Assembly (NCBI RefSeq): GCF_900890425.1
Contig: NZ_CAAHFG010000003.1
Coordinates: 1,116,001 to 1,180,000 of the forward strand
Length of the DNA: 64,000 nucleotides
Reading direction: 5' to 3'
Source of the DNA: Pontiella desulfatans
Lineage (GTDB): Bacteria > Verrucomicrobiota > Kiritimatiellia > Kiritimatiellales > Pontiellaceae
Part shown: positions 34,290 through 42,163 of the stretch, one piece after another
How the letters are laid out: each line of letters starts with the position of its first letter
Numbering within the stretch: the first letter of the stretch is position 1
Program-made: the position numbers and the translations under genes
The notes under the pieces: generated by a model
Databases searched by the model: none
What the model saw: only the letters and a program-made list of their open reading frames with translations
Told to the model about the DNA's origin: nothing

Positions 34290-35930
34290 ATGATTTCGAC
34301 CGACCAAACCAGTCTTTCTGGAAAAACAACATCACGCCTCTTGCAAAACCTGTCCGGCCGGGTGCTGGTGGTGGACGACGAGTTGCCGAACCGCCTCTAT
34401 CTGCGCAAGCTGCTCGAGGCGCGCGGGTGCGAAGTGTTCGATGCCGATGACGGCCCGTCGGGGTTGTCGGTTGCTTTCCAGAAGACGCCGGATTTGATTC
34501 TGGTGGATGTCATGATGCCGCAGATGGATGGTTTCGAGCTGTGCGGCTTGTTGCGCGACGAACCGCGAACGGCGGATATCCCGGTCATCATGGTGACGGC
34601 GAAATCGAAAATCGAGGATATCGAGACCGGTTTCGAGCTTGGGGCGATGGACTATATCCGCAAGCCTTTCAACCCGCGCGAACTGGTGCTGCGCGTGGGC
34701 AATGCCCTGGCGCTGAAGAAGAGCAACGACGAACTCACCAAGTGGAACAACCGCGTTTCGCGGGATCTCGAACTGGCCGGCACCATCCAGCGTTCGCTCT
34801 TTTCCGACATCCCCCATTTCTCGCACCGCTTCGAGGTGCGCATAGCCTACCGTCCTTGCATGGATGTGGGCGGTGATGCGTTCGACATCATCCCGTTGCC
34901 GGACGGCAAGCATTGCGTCTATGTGGCCGACGTTTCGGGCCATGGGGTGGCGCCGGCGATGATTGCCTCGCTGCTGAAGGCGACCGCCAGCGAGATGATC
35001 CACCGCTATGCCGACCAGGGGCCCGCCGCCGTTTGCAACGCGTTGAACATGGTGATCCGCCGGCGCATCGACAACCCCTCCTATTTCGCCACCATGTTCA
35101 TGGCCATCCACGATCCGGAAACCCTCAAGTGGCGCTGCATGAACTGCGGGCACCCGAACCCGGTATTCATCCGCAACGGTGTTCCGGTTGATACGGCGGT
35201 TTTCAAGGTGCGCGGCGGAGCGCCGATCGGCTTTCCATTTGGGTCGGAACGGCCCTATGGCGAGAAGGACGAAATCGTGATCCGGGACGAGGGCAACTCC
35301 TATCTGCTGCTCTTCACCGACGGCTTGCTCGAGGCACGCCACCGGGCCACCGGCGAGGAGTGCGGGGAGTGCATGGCGAAGATCTATTCCGAGGTGGTGG
35401 CCCGGCCGGAGTTGTCGGACAAGGCGGCCGAACTGCTCGACCAGGTCGAGGCGCACCACTACGACATTGCGGGCGACGACTGCACCGCGATTTCCATCCA
35501 CATGCTCGATCCGCTCAAGATCGTGGTTGAGCAGACGGTGCCGCGGAATATTTATCTCGTGTCGGATACGGCAAAGCAGGCGGAATCGGCGGCGGTGTCG
35601 CAGGGCATCTCGCCGGAGACCGCCGCAATGCTGCGCCTGCTGGTGATGGAGCTGGGGGCGAACCTGGTGGACCATGGCGGCTTGGACGAGGACGATTCGT
35701 TCTGGCTCCAGCTGCGCATCGATGGGCGCGTGTGCCAGCTGGTGCTGCGTGACGAGGGGACCGAATGGGATTTGGAGGAGGCGTTGAACCGCGAGCTGGA
35801 CGAAGCCTACATGGGAGAGCGCGGTCGGGGCCTGGCCATCACCAACGCCATCACCGACCGCATCGAACGCTACCGGGTGCAGATGCAGAACCTGACCTAT
35901 TGCACCATCATCGACGGGGAGGAGGAATAG
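34290..35930 (+). CDS. Response regulator with PP2C (SpoIIE-type) phosphatase and anti-sigma-type HATPase kinase domains (HsbR-like)
   Basis: 546 residues in three parts. The receiver domain (about 22-140) has the acidic pair VVDDE, phospho-acceptor Asp73 in LILVDVMMP and Lys in YIRKPF. The PP2C/SpoIIE phosphatase (about 155-400) has metal-binding motifs VGGDAFD, YVADVSGHG, LLFTDGLLEAR and GDDCTAI. The HATPase_c domain (about 415-540) has the N box VMELGANLVDHG, RDEGTEWDL and GERGRGLAI. A protein with both phosphatase and kinase can switch a STAS partner between phospho states under receiver control. The order REC-PP2C-HATPase matches HsbR. Neighbours are HPt upstream and, two genes on, a STAS protein. 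It ends directly at the ATG of the sugar transferase. Confidence 0.92.
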   Translation: MISTDQTSLSGKTTSRLLQNLSGRVLVVDDELPNRLYLRKLLEARGCEVFDADDGPSGLSVAFQKTPDLILVDVMMPQMDGFELCGLLRDEPRTADIPVIMVTAKSKIEDIETGFELGAMDYIRKPFNPRELVLRVGNALALKKSNDELTKWNNRVSRDLELAGTIQRSLFSDIPHFSHRFEVRIAYRPCMDVGGDAFDIIPLPDGKHCVYVADVSGHGVAPAMIASLLKATASEMIHRYADQGPAAVCNALNMVIRRRIDNPSYFATMFMAIHDPETLKWRCMNCGHPNPVFIRNGVPVDTAVFKVRGGAPIGFPFGSERPYGEKDEIVIRDEGNSYLLLFTDGLLEARHRATGEECGECMAKIYSEVVARPELSDKAAELLDQVEAHHYDIAGDDCTAISIHMLDPLKIVVEQTVPRNIYLVSDTAKQAESAAVSQGISPETAAMLRLLVMELGANLVDHGGLDEDDSFWLQLRIDGRVCQLVLRDEGTEWDLEEALNRELDEAYMGERGRGLAITNAITDRIERYRVQMQNLTYCTIIDGEEE

Positions 35931-36665
35931 ATGGAACGACCGGTTTATAAGGCCAGGCGAGAAATGTTTGCCCGGATGGATATACCCGTCACCAAGGCGG
36001 ATGTTCAGATCCTGAAACTGAAGCAGCGCTTCCGTTTGGTTTTTTGGGAAGGCATGCTGCGCAGTCTGCTCGTGTTCAAGCGCATGATCGACATCGTAGC
36101 CAGCTTGGTCGCGCTGGTGGTGCTTTTCCCGTTGTTCCTGATGGCGGCGCTTTGCATCCTGGTCGAGGATGGCTTCCCGGTCATCTACACGCAGAAGCGC
36201 GTGGGTCTCAACGGTAAGGAGTTCCGGTTCCACAAGTTCCGCTCGATGGTCAATGGGGCGGAGGAGTTGAAATCGGAGCTGCGCAAGCAAAACGATCTAC
36301 AGGACGAAATCAATTTCAAGCTCAAGGACGATCCGCGCGTACTGCGTTGCGGCCGGTTCATGCGGCGATCCAGCATCGACGAGATCCCGCAGTTCTTCAA
36401 CGTGCTCGTGGGCGATCTCTCGCTGGTCGGGCCGCGCCCGCCCTTGCCGGAGGAGGTCAAGGCCTATTCGCTGGCCGACCGCAAGCGCCTGCACGTCAAG
36501 CCGGGCCTCACCTGCCTATGGCAGATCGGCGGCCGCTCCGACCTGCCGTTCGACCAGCAGGTCGGCCTGGATATGCAGTACATACAGAGCCAGAGCATCT
36601 TCAAGGATATTGTAATCATGCTGAAAACCATCCCCGCCGTGTTGTTCGGCCGCGGGGCTTATTAG
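35931..36665 (+). CDS. Polyprenyl-phosphate sugar-1-phosphate transferase (polysaccharide-priming)
   Basis: A 244-residue membrane enzyme of the bacterial sugar transferase (WcaJ/PglC-type) family. One hydrophobic helix at about residues 55-77 (IDIVASLVALVVLFPLFLMA) with the preceding KRMID, followed by catalytic motifs: GKEFRFHKFRSM, DPRVLRCGRFMRRSSIDEIPQFFNVL and LVGPRPPLP, then KPGLTCLWQIGGRS. It starts exopolysaccharide or glycan synthesis by moving a sugar phosphate onto undecaprenyl phosphate. Lacking the long N-terminal membrane region of WbaP, it is of the short form. The ATG follows the previous stop with no gap (TAGATG), showing tight coupling to the signalling proteins. Confidence 0.93.
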   Translation: MERPVYKARREMFARMDIPVTKADVQILKLKQRFRLVFWEGMLRSLLVFKRMIDIVASLVALVVLFPLFLMAALCILVEDGFPVIYTQKRVGLNGKEFRFHKFRSMVNGAEELKSELRKQNDLQDEINFKLKDDPRVLRCGRFMRRSSIDEIPQFFNVLVGDLSLVGPRPPLPEEVKAYSLADRKRLHVKPGLTCLWQIGGRSDLPFDQQVGLDMQYIQSQSIFKDIVIMLKTIPAVLFGRGAY

Positions 36666-36676
36666 GGAGAATTGAT

Positions 36677-37018
36677 ATGGTGGTAACTTGTACCAAACAA
36701 AACGGGATTGGCGTCGTGCAGGTCGACCAGGCGCTCACGGCCGCCACGGTGGATGCATTCCGCGACCAACTTGCCGGCTGGCAGGAAGCGGAAGGCGATG
36801 TGAAGGACTTCGTGCTCGACCTCGGGAAGGTCGATTTCATGGACTCGGCGGGATTGGGAACCCTGATCGCCGTGCTGAAGCGCGTGAGTGAAAAGGGGGG
36901 CGACATGAAGATTGCGGAACTCCAGAAAAAACCGCGCATGGTCTTCGAAATCACCCGGGCCTACAAGGTCTTCGAAATCTACGATACGGTGGATGACGCC
37001 CTGAAGGCGTTTGAATAG
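36677..37018 (+). CDS. STAS-domain anti-sigma factor antagonist (HsbA/SpoIIAA-like)
   Basis: 113 residues, a single STAS domain. The regulated Ser57 sits in the classical position DFMDSAGLGTLIAVLKR. The start MVVTCTKQNGIGVVQVDQALTAAT and end VFEIYDTVDDALKAF match anti-anti-sigma factors. GGGAGA precedes the ATG at 36677. The REC-PP2C-HATPase protein two genes upstream provides both a phosphatase and a kinase for this serine. What the unphosphorylated or phosphorylated form binds is unknown; an anti-sigma factor is not in the window, so the target could also be the glycan machinery encoded on either side. Confidence 0.92.
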   Translation: MVVTCTKQNGIGVVQVDQALTAATVDAFRDQLAGWQEAEGDVKDFVLDLGKVDFMDSAGLGTLIAVLKRVSEKGGDMKIAELQKKPRMVFEITRAYKVFEIYDTVDDALKAFE

Positions 37019-37036
37019 TTTCCGTCTCCCGCTCCG

Positions 37037-38440
37037 ATGATTGCCGTGCTCAATACCTCAACTGCATGTGCCTGGGCAGAACCCTTCGGGGATGTGCCCT
37101 GGCCCATGCTGCCGGTTGCCAACCGTCCCCTGCTGGACTATTGGCTGGAGGCGTGCACCGACCAGGGCATCAAGTCCGTCCAGTTGATCCTGGGGGGCGA
37201 CGAGGCCAAGGCGATCGAGGATTTCGTGCGGAACGGCGACCGGTGGAATGTGGACGTGCAGTATATCTTTGCGCGCCCCAGCGAATCGCCGGCCGGATAC
37301 CTGCGTTCCATTTCCGCGCTCTGCCGCGATGGCCTGTTCTACCTCGGCCATCCGTTTTTCATGCGGCGCAGGCAGGCGTTTAGTCCATCCGGATTCAAAG
37401 CGCTCGATGCTTGCCGACATGACTTCCACGGCGAAATCCATTTCCTGTTTTCTTCAACCGGTAACGGTGTGGAGGCCCTGCTGGAGGGGCAACCCGGTTC
37501 CGGCCATGGGCTCGAGCAGATCCATCTCCACCCCTTTGCCATCGATTCCGCGGCCGCCTATTTCGACCTGAACATGAAAATGATCGCCGGCGAATTCTCC
37601 CGCTATGTCACGGCGGGCTTTTCCGCAAACGATGGCAGTTCGATCGGCTACAACGTCCGGACGCCGCCTTCGAGCCATCTCGTGGCCCCCATCATGGTGG
37701 GCGACGACTGCCGCTTCGGCGCAATGACCACCGTGGGGGCCAATGCCGTGGTGGGCAACCATGTGATTGTCGATGCCCACAGCGAGCTGGCCGACTGCCT
37801 TGTCCTCGACGACACCTACATTGGCCGCAACCTGGAAATCCGCAACAAGATCGTGGCCGGCAACCGGGTGATCGACCCCAGCGACGGCACCATGGTGCAA
37901 ATCGACGACTCCTGGCTGATTGCGCGAAACCGGACCGAGACGCGGACGGAAGACCTCCTCCGCTACGTCATCCTCTGGTTCGTGGCCCTTGGTTTGGCTC
38001 TGGTGCAGGTTGTTCCGTTCTGCATCCTGTATCCCATCGTGAAGCTCATCCGTGTCGGGCGGTTCAGCCTGGAATCGTTCCACGATCCCCGCACCGGCTA
38101 CATCAAGCTTCCGGTTTTCCGCAAGGTCCTAAACAAGAAATCGGTGGCCTATCGCCTGTTCCGCAGCTTTTCGCTCGATCGCTTCCCCTGGATCCTGCTG
38201 GTGTTGCGTGGGCGGCTCTTTCTCTGCGGCCAGCCCCCCATGCGCCATCCGGAAGACGGCGAGATCGTCAAGCAGCTGCGCCAATATTATCCCGGCGTAT
38301 TCTGCTACCAGGACTATAACAAGGAATCCGATCGCCTGATCGATTCACTCTGGTACGCCCATATCCGGTCGCTCTATGAAGACCTCAAGATCCTGATCAA
38401 AGCCCTCTTAACCCGTTTCCTCTCGGCCGGTCGGCAATAA
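37037..38440 (+). CDS. Degenerate nucleotidyltransferase with left-handed beta-helix and membrane/glycosyltransferase-like tail
   Basis: 467 residues. Residues 1-215 follow the sugar-nucleotidyltransferase fold (VPWPMLPVANRPLLDYWLEAC, GIKSVQLILGG), but the nucleotide-binding G-x-G-T-R signature is replaced by LNTSTACAWAEPFG, so pyrophosphorylase activity is doubtful. Residues 215-300 have hexapeptide-type repeats (VGANAVVGNHVIVDAHSELAD, IGRNLEIRNKIVAGNRV). A hydrophobic helix at about 312-335 (LRYVILWFVALGLALVQVVPF) is followed by a tail resembling the end of sugar transferases (LVLRGRLFLCGQPPMRHPEDGEIVKQLRQ). It closes the operon 18 bases after the STAS gene. It may be a regulatory partner or scaffold for the priming transferase. 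Confidence 0.75.
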   Translation: MIAVLNTSTACAWAEPFGDVPWPMLPVANRPLLDYWLEACTDQGIKSVQLILGGDEAKAIEDFVRNGDRWNVDVQYIFARPSESPAGYLRSISALCRDGLFYLGHPFFMRRRQAFSPSGFKALDACRHDFHGEIHFLFSSTGNGVEALLEGQPGSGHGLEQIHLHPFAIDSAAAYFDLNMKMIAGEFSRYVTAGFSANDGSSIGYNVRTPPSSHLVAPIMVGDDCRFGAMTTVGANAVVGNHVIVDAHSELADCLVLDDTYIGRNLEIRNKIVAGNRVIDPSDGTMVQIDDSWLIARNRTETRTEDLLRYVILWFVALGLALVQVVPFCILYPIVKLIRVGRFSLESFHDPRTGYIKLPVFRKVLNKKSVAYRLFRSFSLDRFPWILLVLRGRLFLCGQPPMRHPEDGEIVKQLRQYYPGVFCYQDYNKESDRLIDSLWYAHIRSLYEDLKILIKALLTRFLSAGRQ

Positions 38441-38468
38441 TCCTATTTCCCGATTGGAAGATCGAACC

Positions 38469-40178
38469 ATGCCCAAACAGTGGAACATCCATCCAACCGA
38501 CCTGCCGCTCGCCGAGTCCATCGCCGCCCAGGCCCGGCTCCCGCTTCCGATTGCGCGTGTGCTGGTGCAACGCGGGTTCCACGATGCGGACGGGGTTGGC
38601 GCGTTCATGAATCCCCGCCTGTCCGGGCTGTCCGATCCCTTCCTGCTGCCCGACATGGAAAAGGCGGCCGTCCGGCTGTGGGCGGCGATCGACGGGCAGG
38701 AATCCATTACCGTATTCGGCGACTACGATGTGGACGGCGTCACCTCCTCGGCGCTGCTCACCCGTATTCTCACCGCCCTTGGGGGGCGGGTGCGGGCGTT
38801 CATTCCCGACCGGCTCGATGAAGGCTACGGCCTTTCGCAGGATGCCCTCGAACGCTGCCTCGCCGAACATGGTTCAACGGTCGTGGTTTCCGTCGATTGC
38901 GGCGTGAATTCGGTCGGGAGCGTGGCCTACGCCCAGCAACTCGGCATCGATGTCATCGTTACCGACCACCACGAGCCGGAGGAAACAACGGCCCCGGCCT
39001 ATGCCTTGATCAACCCCAAGCTGGGCGATCAACCCGATCTCGAAAACCTGTCGGGGGTCGGGGTGGCCTTCAAGTTGGCCCATGCGCTCGTCAAGCTTGG
39101 GCGGGGGCAGGGGAAGCCTGCGGCCATCCAGCTCGAACTGCGAAACTATCTTGATATTGTCGCGCTCGGCACCGTGGCCGACATTGTTCCGCTGGTGGGC
39201 GAAAACCGCATCCTCGTGCGCCACGGCCTGGCCCAGCTCGGGTGGACCCGATGGGTCGGGCTCCAGGCCCTCAAAGACGTCGCCGGCGTGAAGGGGGAGG
39301 CCGATACCTTCCAACTCGGCTTCCAGCTCGCGCCGCGCATCAATGCCGCCGGCCGGATTGGCCAGCCGATGCAGGCCCTGCAACTGCTGGTGACCAACGA
39401 TGCCGGCGAAGCGCAGCGCATCGCCAAGCTGCTCGACGACACCAACGCCGAGCGGCGGCGCATCGAGCGCGAAATGGCCGACGAGGCCTTTGCGGAGATC
39501 GATGAATATTTTTCCGCCGGGAAAAACTTTGGACTCGTCGTTGCCAGGGAGGGGTGGCATCCGGGGGTGGTCGGCATTGTTGCCTCGCGCGTGGCCCGCC
39601 ACTACAACCGCCCCGCCATCATCATGGGAATCGAGGAGGATGGCTCCGCGCGCGGCTCGTGCCGCAGCATCGACGAATACAACCTGCTCGAAGGCTTGCT
39701 GGCCTGCGAGGTATGCCTGTCCAAATTCGGCGGCCACAAAATGGCGGCCGGGCTCGAAGTGAAACCCGGTGAACTGGAGGCCTTCAAGGCCGCCTTCAAT
39801 GCCGCCGTGGCCGCAACCCTCGGCGAAACCGACCTTTCGCCCGTGCTGCACATCGATGCGGAGGTGGCGCCCGAAGAGGTGGATTGGGATTTCCTGGAAC
39901 AGCTGAAGCGGCTCTATCCCTTCGGGCAGGAAAACCCCGAACCGGTCTGGGCCGTGCGGCGGCTGCGGGTGTCGGGCAGCCCCCGCGTGGTGGGGCAAAA
40001 CCACCTGAAACTCTCGCTGGTGGCCGCCGGGGAAACCTTCGATGCCATCGCCTTCAACTATCCGCTGGAAAACCTGCCCGCCGGCGAGGTCGATGTGGCC
40101 TTCACGCTCAAGGAAAACCAGTGGATGGGCAACTCCAGCCTGCAGTTGCAGGTTCAGGACATCCGGGCGTCCGGATAG
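38469..40178 (+). CDS. recJ: Single-stranded-DNA-specific exonuclease RecJ
   Basis: 569 residues, usual RecJ length. DHH-family motifs: FGDYDVDGVTSSALL (motif I), VSVDCG, VTDHHEP (DHH motif III), ALGTVADIVPL, and the DHHA1 domain with SRVARHYNRPAIIM, GSARGSCRSI and KFGGHKMAAG. The C-terminal OB fold (RLRVSGSPRVVGQNHLKLSL) is present. It digests 5' single-stranded DNA in recombination and mismatch repair. I start at the ATG at 38469; the open frame extends only to a TTG at 38454. It is downstream of the polysaccharide operon by 28 bases but functionally unrelated. Confidence 0.95.
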   Translation: MPKQWNIHPTDLPLAESIAAQARLPLPIARVLVQRGFHDADGVGAFMNPRLSGLSDPFLLPDMEKAAVRLWAAIDGQESITVFGDYDVDGVTSSALLTRILTALGGRVRAFIPDRLDEGYGLSQDALERCLAEHGSTVVVSVDCGVNSVGSVAYAQQLGIDVIVTDHHEPEETTAPAYALINPKLGDQPDLENLSGVGVAFKLAHALVKLGRGQGKPAAIQLELRNYLDIVALGTVADIVPLVGENRILVRHGLAQLGWTRWVGLQALKDVAGVKGEADTFQLGFQLAPRINAAGRIGQPMQALQLLVTNDAGEAQRIAKLLDDTNAERRRIEREMADEAFAEIDEYFSAGKNFGLVVAREGWHPGVVGIVASRVARHYNRPAIIMGIEEDGSARGSCRSIDEYNLLEGLLACEVCLSKFGGHKMAAGLEVKPGELEAFKAAFNAAVAATLGETDLSPVLHIDAEVAPEEVDWDFLEQLKRLYPFGQENPEPVWAVRRLRVSGSPRVVGQNHLKLSLVAAGETFDAIAFNYPLENLPAGEVDVAFTLKENQWMGNSSLQLQVQDIRASG

Positions 40179-40214
40179 GCCGGGGTTAACAGGGAAACCA
40201 GATGGCCGGTGGCC

Positions 40215-40242
40215 TTGCCAGGGTTAAGCGACTATATATAGA
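40215..40242 (+). promoter_or_regulatory. Candidate promoter of the catabolic cluster
   Basis: TTGCCA (40215-40220) and TATAGA (40237-40242) are 16 bases apart within a tatatata tract, 67 bases before the dehydrogenase ATG at 40309. The gap after recJ makes this the natural start of the long plus-strand cluster. Confidence 0.35.
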
Positions 40243-40308
40243 TACTTCATGAATGGCGCAAAGGAACAGGCGCTTGGCAACGTTAACCCGATGGCAGAGG
40301 TAGAAATA

Positions 40309-41292
40309 ATGAAGACGGCATTTTTTAACAGGGTGGATCCGGTGGGCAACACCGACATGGTGGATCAGGTCTATGCGGACCGCCAGCAATTGGTCGCTGA
40401 AATATCCGATTTGTATCCCGTCCTGGTTACGCCAGACAATTTTGAGGACGAGGTGGGGAATCTCCAGGATCTGGAGGTGGTCTTCTGCACCTGGCGCATG
40501 CTGGATCTGACGGAGGAGCAAATCGACCGGTTGCCCAATCTCAAGGCGATCCTTTATGCCGCCGGTTCCGTGAAAAACTTTGCCGTTCCCTACCTCGAGC
40601 GCGGGATCAAGGTGTGCAGCGCCATCGAAGCCAACGGGGTTCCGGTGGCCGAACTGGCGTTGGCGCAGGTGCTGCTCGCCGGTGCCGGGTTCTGGCGCAA
40701 CAGCCGCGAGTGCGTCGACCACGACTCCACCTTCATGGGCAACAACCACCGTGGGCACGGCAACTACGACAACCGCGTTTCCATCCTCGGCAACGGCACC
40801 ATCTCGAACCATCTCCAGGCACTGCTCGCGCACCACAAGCTCGAGGTCGTCGTGGTGCCCTCGCGCGAGTCCAACCGGACGGTTTCGCTTGAAGAGGCGT
40901 TCTCCACCTCGGTGGCCGTGGTCAACCTGTTCCCCGACCGCGACGACAACGTCGGCGTCTTCGACGGCAAGCTGTTCGGCAGCATGCTCGACAGCGCCAC
41001 CTTCATCAACGTCGGCCGCGGCCGCCAGGTCAACGAACCCGAGCTGATCCAGGTGATGAAGGAGCGCCCGGACCTGACCGCGTTGCTCGACGTCCAGCAC
41101 CCGGAGCCCCCGGTCGATGGGTCGGAACTCTATACCGTGCCGAATATTCTGTTGAGCGGGCACATTGCAGGTTCCAAGGGAACCGAGCTGCGGCGCATGG
41201 CCGACTATATGGTTGACGAATACAAGCGCTTGGCCGCCGGCGAAGCGTTGAAACATGAAGTGGATCTGGAAACCGTAAGGTCGATGGCCTAG
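40309..41292 (+). CDS. D-2-hydroxyacid dehydrogenase-family protein
   Basis: 327 residues from the ATG at 40309 (GAGG upstream); a longer frame to 40249 adds an unlikely leader. It follows the plan of D-isomer-specific 2-hydroxyacid dehydrogenases: split catalytic domain, Rossmann fold at VSILGNGTISNHLQALLAHH, NVGRGRQVNEPEL (Arg/Glu region) and LSGHIAGSKG with the catalytic-type His. The dinucleotide loop reads G-N-G-T-I-S instead of G-x-G-x-x-G, a mild departure. It starts the catabolic cluster and may reduce or oxidise a sugar-acid intermediate. The TIM-barrel gene begins 1 base after its stop. Confidence 0.85.
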   Translation: MKTAFFNRVDPVGNTDMVDQVYADRQQLVAEISDLYPVLVTPDNFEDEVGNLQDLEVVFCTWRMLDLTEEQIDRLPNLKAILYAAGSVKNFAVPYLERGIKVCSAIEANGVPVAELALAQVLLAGAGFWRNSRECVDHDSTFMGNNHRGHGNYDNRVSILGNGTISNHLQALLAHHKLEVVVVPSRESNRTVSLEEAFSTSVAVVNLFPDRDDNVGVFDGKLFGSMLDSATFINVGRGRQVNEPELIQVMKERPDLTALLDVQHPEPPVDGSELYTVPNILLSGHIAGSKGTELRRMADYMVDEYKRLAAGEALKHEVDLETVRSMA

Positions 41293-41293
41293 T

Positions 41294-42124
41294 ATGGAAG
41301 GCATGCAAACGATGAAAACAGGACTCTGTTCAATAACGCTGCGCCAGTTGGATCCCGCGAAACTGGTCTCTTTGGTTAGGCAATCCGGGCTCGACGCGAT
41401 CGAGTGGGGGGGCGATGTCCATGTGCCGCCCGGCGCCCTCGAGGTGGCTTCCGATGTCCGCAAGATGACGCTCGATGCCGGGTTGGAGGTTTCCTCCTAC
41501 GGTTCGTATTGGAAGGTGGTCGATGCCGCGGGCAAGCCCGATCCCTTCGAGCCGGTGCTCGAAAGCGCCATGGCGCTCGGGACCGACACGATCCGCATTT
41601 GGGCCGGCCACAAGCCTTCGGATGCCGTAAGCGCCAGCGAGCGCGAGGCGGTCGTTGACGGCATGCGCCATGCGCTCGATGCCGCCAAGGCGCAGGGGAT
41701 CAAGCTCGCGCTCGAATTCCACGCCAATACGCTTTCCGATAGCAATGCCGCCACGCTGGACGTCTTGAACGAACTCAACCATTCCCACCTTTTCACCTAT
41801 TGGCAGCCGATCTATTGGCTGACGGATCCCGCGTACCGGCTGGCGGGGTTGCAGGAGTTGTCGGACCGGGTGCTGAACCTGCACGTGTTCCACTGGTTGT
41901 TCAGCCCGGGCGCCGGCTCGTGGGGCGACTCCACCAACCGCCGGCCGCTGGAAGAGGGGGCGGCGGATTGGGAAACCTATTTCCAGGTGCCGCTCGATCC
42001 TTCCTGCGAGCACTACGCCTTGATTGAGTTTGTTCGCGGCGACGACCCCGAACAATTCCTTCGGGATGCCGCGGCCCTCAAGGCCTGGTTGCCGAAGGAA
42101 AAGCTCGAGACGGTAGTCGTTTGA
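41294..42124 (+). CDS. Sugar phosphate isomerase/epimerase-type TIM-barrel protein
   Basis: 276 residues (alternative start at ATG 41312, MKTGLCSITL). It has the AP-endonuclease-2-like xylose-isomerase TIM-barrel features: DAIEWGGDVHVPPG, IRIWAGHK, LALEFHANTLSD with a metal-binding Glu/His, and LNLHVFHW. Such proteins isomerise or epimerise sugars and sugar acids, or act as dehydratases; the exact substrate is not readable. Start is 1 base after the dehydrogenase stop, so the two enzymes surely act together in the cytoplasm. Confidence 0.85.
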   Translation: MEGMQTMKTGLCSITLRQLDPAKLVSLVRQSGLDAIEWGGDVHVPPGALEVASDVRKMTLDAGLEVSSYGSYWKVVDAAGKPDPFEPVLESAMALGTDTIRIWAGHKPSDAVSASEREAVVDGMRHALDAAKAQGIKLALEFHANTLSDSNAATLDVLNELNHSHLFTYWQPIYWLTDPAYRLAGLQELSDRVLNLHVFHWLFSPGAGSWGDSTNRRPLEEGAADWETYFQVPLDPSCEHYALIEFVRGDDPEQFLRDAAALKAWLPKEKLETVVV

Positions 42125-42163
42125 TTCCGCCAAGACCTTCGACGGAAGGTCGAACATTCCGCC

